Origin: Jiangella aurantiaca
GTDB lineage: Bacteria > Actinomycetota > Actinomycetes > Jiangellales > Jiangellaceae
Assembly (NCBI RefSeq): GCF_004349105.1
Contig: NZ_SMLB01000023.1
Span: forward strand, 1-64,000
Direction: 5' to 3'
Length of the DNA stretch: 64,000 nt
Numbering within the stretch: the first letter of the stretch is position 1; every line of letters begins with the position of its first letter. Made by a program: the position numbers and the translations under genes. The notes beneath the pieces are model-generated. The model did no database searches, had not been told where the DNA came from, and was given only the letters and a program-made list of their open reading frames with translations. Positions 60,694 to 64,000 of this stretch are shown piece by piece.

Positions 60694-62718
60694 ATGAATC
60701 GCCATCCCCGTCTCGTCCGCGCCACCGTCCTGGCCGGCGCCGTCACCGCCGCCGTCGGGCTGTCGTCTGTCCTGCTCGTCTCCGCCCAGCCGCTGCCCCA
60801 GCCCGTCGTCGGCAAGCCCGGCCTGCTCCTGCAGAACGGTGCCTTCGACGTGGGGAACCGCAGCGGCCACCCGATCGGCTGGGGCGTGGAGGGCAATGCC
60901 GACGGCGCCAACATCGTCAACCTGCGGGCCTACCGGACCGCCGGACTGGGCTCGCTGGAGATCAACGACGTCGCCGGCTCGGCGGTGTCGGTGCGCAGCG
61001 AGCGCATCGTCGCCACCGCGGGCGACGAGTACACGCTCACCGCGAACGTCAAGGGCCGCAGCGGCACGCCGGCCTGGCTCTATCTGGAGTTCTGGGACTT
61101 CGACCGCAACCGCATCGGCGTCACCAACGTCGAACCGGCCTTCAGCACGGACTGGCAGGAGGTCACCGTCACCGGCGTCGCCCCGCCCAACACCGCGCAC
61201 GTGACGGCGCACGTCTACGGCTCGCAGGCGGCCGCGGGCATCTCGTACTGGGACGAGGCCGTGCTGACGGCCGCGCCGCCGCCGTACGACCCGCAGCTGG
61301 GCTCCGAGCGCGAGCTGTTCCTCGACGACTACCGGATCGAGTCCGCCCACGACGTCGAGCGGGTGGTCCACCCGGGCGACAAGCTCCAGCGCCCGGTGCT
61401 GCGGCCGGACCAGCCGTGGGAGGCAAGCGCCTACACCTACGGCTCGGTCTACGTCATCGACGGCCTCTACCGCATGTGGTACACGTGCTACAACGACCAG
61501 GCGCCGCACTACCACACGTGCTACGCCGAGAGCACCGACGGAATCACCTGGGACAAGCCGGTGGGCCGCTCCACCGTCTCCGGCGTGGGCTACAAGGACA
61601 TCCCGGCGTCGCAGACCAACATCGTGCTGGCCGGCAGCGGGGCACACGTCACCTACAACCCCGACGCCCCCGCGGACCGGAAGTACTTCCTGATGAAGAG
61701 CCAGCCGGCGCCCGGCGTGCCCGGCGGCAACGGCTACTACGGCTGGAAGTCGCCCGACGGCTACAACTGGACGCCGCTGCAGGCGGCGCACCTGCTCAAC
61801 GACGGCGACGTCGTCCAGACCACCTGGGACCCGGATGCGAAGCTGTACATCGCGACGATCAAGAAGCGGATGTTCACCTCGCGCACGCCCGGCATCTACG
61901 AGCGGTCGGCGTTCGTCTCCACCAGCCCGGACCTGGTGAACTGGACGACGCCGCAGCTGGCGGTCATGGGTGACTCCGCCGACGACGGCGCCGCCGAGGC
62001 CATCGGCGGCGTCGAGGGACAGATCTACGGCATGCCCGTGCTGCCCTACGAGAGCACCTACATCGGCGTCCCATGGGTCTTCCTGACCACCGACTTCACC
62101 TCCGGCGAGTACGCCACAGCCGCCGACGGCCCGGTGCTGCCGCAGCTGGCCACGTCGCGTGACCTGCTGCGCTGGGAGCGGCCGGTGCGCGACCCGCTGC
62201 TCGAGCCCAGCCGGGGCGGCGCCTGGGACGACGGCGCCCTCTACACCGCCTCGAACATCCTGGTCGACGACGAGAAGATCTCGATGTACTACGCCGGCTT
62301 CCAGAACGGCCACGGCGGCGCCGACTCCGACGACCCCAACCGCGACCACCACTTCGGCCAGGTCGGCCTGGCGACCTGGCGCCGCGACGGCTTCGCGTCG
62401 ATGACCAACGCCTCGCTGCCCGGCCTCGGCGACCCGGGAGAGATCACCACCAAGCCGGTGGTCTTCGGCGGCGGCCAGCTGAACGTCAACGCCGTCGTGC
62501 ACGAGGGCGGCAGCCTGGTGGTCGAGGTCCTCGACGCCGAGGGGACTCCGATTCCGGGCTTCACCGCCGCCGACGCGGTGGCGATCAAGGGCGACCAGCT
62601 GGCCGCCCAGGTGAAGTGGAAGGGCAACGCCTCGCTGGCCGGCCTGGCCGGACAGCAGGTGAAGTTCCGCTTCCACCTGGTCAACGTCGACCTCTACTCC
62701 TACTGGATGAGCAACTGA
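60694..62718 (+). CDS. Secreted jelly-roll plus beta-propeller glycosidase-like protein
   Basis: A 674-residue protein with a signal peptide (LVRATVLAGAVTAAVGLSSVLLVSA), then a CBM4/9-like jelly roll at about 45-200 (NGAFDVGNRSGHPIGW ... AWLYLEFWDFDRNRIG ... GISYWDEAVL), then a five-bladed-propeller-type domain (LFLDDYRIESAHDVERVVHPGDKLQRPVL, YRMWYTCYND, YAESTDGITWDKP, RTSRTPGIYERSAFVSTSPDLVNW). Such propellers belong to GH32/43/68-like enzymes, and no catalytic triad can be fixed. Probably releases sugars outside the cell for the neighbouring glycosidases. ATG at 60694. Confidence 0.82.
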   Translation: MNRHPRLVRATVLAGAVTAAVGLSSVLLVSAQPLPQPVVGKPGLLLQNGAFDVGNRSGHPIGWGVEGNADGANIVNLRAYRTAGLGSLEINDVAGSAVSVRSERIVATAGDEYTLTANVKGRSGTPAWLYLEFWDFDRNRIGVTNVEPAFSTDWQEVTVTGVAPPNTAHVTAHVYGSQAAAGISYWDEAVLTAAPPPYDPQLGSERELFLDDYRIESAHDVERVVHPGDKLQRPVLRPDQPWEASAYTYGSVYVIDGLYRMWYTCYNDQAPHYHTCYAESTDGITWDKPVGRSTVSGVGYKDIPASQTNIVLAGSGAHVTYNPDAPADRKYFLMKSQPAPGVPGGNGYYGWKSPDGYNWTPLQAAHLLNDGDVVQTTWDPDAKLYIATIKKRMFTSRTPGIYERSAFVSTSPDLVNWTTPQLAVMGDSADDGAAEAIGGVEGQIYGMPVLPYESTYIGVPWVFLTTDFTSGEYATAADGPVLPQLATSRDLLRWERPVRDPLLEPSRGGAWDDGALYTASNILVDDEKISMYYAGFQNGHGGADSDDPNRDHHFGQVGLATWRRDGFASMTNASLPGLGDPGEITTKPVVFGGGQLNVNAVVHEGGSLVVEVLDAEGTPIPGFTAADAVAIKGDQLAAQVKWKGNASLAGLAGQQVKFRFHLVNVDLYSYWMSN

Positions 62719-62724
62719 CAGCCC

Positions 62725-62761
62725 GCCCCAGGCGGTGGCCGTTCCCGCCACCGCCTGGGGC
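62725..62761. terminator. 15-bp perfect hairpin
   Basis: GCCCCAGGCGGTGGC (62725-62739) pairs with 62747-62761 around a seven-base loop, just behind the propeller gene and 35 bases before the next start. It may lower read-through into the paralogue. Confidence 0.8.
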
Positions 62762-62796
62762 GATCCTCCACGCCACGCGCGACCCCGGGAGGCACG

Positions 62797-64000
62797 ATGA
62801 CGATTCGCCGCGGAGTACCGTTCCTGGCCGCCGGGCTCGCCGCCGCGGCCGTGTTCCTGCCCTCGACGCCGTCGTCGTCCGTCGCGACGGACGACGTCTC
62901 GACGACGGCGGCGACGTCGACCCGGCTGGTCCCGAACGCGGGGTTCGAGGAGACGCAGCCCGGGCCGGCCCGCTGGACGGTCGACGCGCCGGGCGGGTCC
63001 GCGCAGGTGACCGACCAGCAGCCGATCCGCACGGGCACCAGGGCGGTCCGGACCGTGGACACCAGCGCCACCGCAGGCGTGAGCGTGCGTAGTCAGCGGC
63101 TGGCCGTCGCGCCCGGCGAGACGCTCACCGTGGCCGCCTACGCCCAGCGGATCAACACCGGAGCGGCGGCGGGCTCGCTCTACCTGGAGTTCTGGGGTGC
63201 CGATGGCGCGCGGCTCGACCCCGGCGACCCGGCCGGCACGGTGCACAACGGTGTCGTCGCCACGCCGGTCGCCGACGTGAGCGGCTGGCAACGGGTCGAG
63301 GTGAGCGGGGTGGCGCCCGTCCACGCCGTCGCGGCCACCGTCCTGCTCTACAGCAGCCAGGCCGAGACCGGCACCACAGCGTGGGACGACGTCAGCGCCA
63401 CCACCCTGCCCCCGCCCGAACGGATCCAGCCGCCCAACGGGAACTTCGAGGAGAACCGCGGGAACCCGATCACGTCGCACTGGTCGCTGGGCTCGGGCGC
63501 CACCATCGTCACCGGCGGGCAGCGCACCGGCCGCCAGGCGCTGCGCACCGTCGACACCAGCACCGGCGCCGGCGTCAGCGCCTACAGCCGCCGGGTGCCG
63601 GTGACGCCCGGCTGGACGGTCAGCGCGTCGGTCTGGGCGAACGCCGACTCGGGCGGCGCCGGCTGGCTGTACCTGGAGTTCCGCGACGCCACCGGCGCGG
63701 CGCCGAATACAGCGGAGTGGCGGCCGCACGTCCAGCTCCCCGACGTCTCCGGCTGGCAGCGGCTCAGCGTCCAAGGCGTCGCTCCGGCCGGGGCCCAGAC
63801 GGTGGACGTCCTCGTCTACTCCTCGTACGCGGACGTCGGCACGACGGTCTGGGACGACGTCGAAGTGCGCACCAGCGCCGACGCTGCCTACTCCCCGTCG
63901 ATCGGCGGCGGCAGCGTGCTCTTCGTCGGCGACGAGCGCATCGAGAGCTACTCCGGCATGACCCGCGCCGTCGTCCCGGGTACTCCCGACGGCGACCCGG
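62797..64000 (+). CDS. Secreted protein with two jelly-roll domains and a propeller start (cut by window end)
   Basis: Open from ATG 62797 (GGGAGG upstream) to the window end, at least 401 residues. It has a signal peptide (VPFLAAGLAAAAVFLPST), then two consecutive CBM4/9-like domains: NAGFEETQPGPARW ... GSLYLEFWGADG ... TTAWDDVSA and NGNFEENRGNPITSHW ... AGWLYLEFRDATG ... TTVWDDVEV. Each is related to the single domain of the preceding protein. It ends with VLFVGDERIESYSGMTRAVVPG, the same opening as that protein's propeller (LFLDDYRIESAHDVERVVHPG). It is therefore a paralogue with a duplicated binding domain; the catalytic part lies beyond the window. Confidence 0.82.
   Translation, partial: MTIRRGVPFLAAGLAAAAVFLPSTPSSSVATDDVSTTAATSTRLVPNAGFEETQPGPARWTVDAPGGSAQVTDQQPIRTGTRAVRTVDTSATAGVSVRSQRLAVAPGETLTVAAYAQRINTGAAAGSLYLEFWGADGARLDPGDPAGTVHNGVVATPVADVSGWQRVEVSGVAPVHAVAATVLLYSSQAETGTTAWDDVSATTLPPPERIQPPNGNFEENRGNPITSHWSLGSGATIVTGGQRTGRQALRTVDTSTGAGVSAYSRRVPVTPGWTVSASVWANADSGGAGWLYLEFRDATGAAPNTAEWRPHVQLPDVSGWQRLSVQGVAPAGAQTVDVLVYSSYADVGTTVWDDVEVRTSADAAYSPSIGGGSVLFVGDERIESYSGMTRAVVPGTPDGDP

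Noticed and set aside
55255-63774. Very long open frames opposite the glycosidase genes (for example 55255-59418 plus and 59887-63774 minus)
   Set aside because: They mirror real genes in a high-GC genome, have low-complexity Arg/Gly/Val-rich translations and no motifs. The genes on the other strand have clear families.
1-64000. CRISPR arrays, tRNA, rRNA
   Set aside because: No regularly spaced direct repeats with spacers and no tRNA or rRNA sequence seen. The repeats found are single dyads or scattered motifs.

Overview
The window is very GC-rich, uses many GTG starts, has mostly GGAGG-type ribosome binding sites and is packed with actinobacterial families (PadR-DrrAB, HxlR, DUF222/13E12 relics, GPP34, DUF899, Tat-secreted enzymes). 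It is a piece of an actinobacterial chromosome; a soil genus such as Jiangella or a relative is plausible, but no marker gene is present to fix the genus.

Layout. (1) 0.1-5.0 kb: a SIR2-domain protein, probably antiphage, next to an IS21-type element (istB/istA). (2) 5.1-9.3 kb: a PadR-controlled minus-strand operon with a DrrAB-type drug exporter, a DoxX membrane protein and an alpha/beta hydrolase; two near-identical palindromic operators lie between padR and the exporter genes. (3) 10.1-15.2 kb: a tightly overlapping four-gene CBASS antiphage operon: patatin phospholipase (CapV type), CD-NTase, E2-E1 fusion (Cap2 type) and HNH-SAVED nuclease (Cap5 type). It carries two different effectors and no Cap3 deconjugase. 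(4) 15.5-25.6 kb: SnoaL-like protein, secreted proteins, Tat cyclase, DUF1963 protein, subtilisin, FAD oxidoreductase with a divergent HxlR regulator, an ArsR relic and a DUF899 protein. A 15-base motif recurs behind the plus-strand genes here. (5) 26.1-32.4 kb: a minus-strand iron-siderophore operon (FecCD permease, ATPase, binding lipoprotein, then a CydDC/IrtAB-like heterodimeric ABC pair). (6) 32.5-41.1 kb: a region of small metabolic and regulatory genes mixed with decayed ones: a headless MalF-type permease, a MalG-type permease with an in-frame stop, AraC relics, a DUF222 relic, a headless PIN toxin and an intergenic region full of palindromes. (7) 41.2-49.7 kb: PhyH-type dioxygenase, amino-acid permease, GPP34 protein, copper amine oxidase with an altered TPQ motif and a His-rich tail, a PIN relic and a secreted M64 metallopeptidase. 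(8) 49.7-52.2 kb: Mug-type glycosylase, EamA exporter, small membrane protein and Nudix hydrolase in a coupled run. (9) 52.2-64.0 kb: a carbohydrate locus: alpha/alpha-barrel protein, DSD-like PLP enzyme, PIG-L protein and GH36 alpha-galactosidase on minus; a clan-D-like glycosidase and two secreted jelly-roll plus beta-propeller proteins on plus, the last cut by the window edge.

The genes of region 9 appear to form one regulon: the divergent GH36 promoter and the promoter of the first propeller gene share a block of -35 box plus LacI-like palindrome. No RNA gene or CRISPR array was found. Function calls rest on motifs and general family knowledge; no database search was possible.
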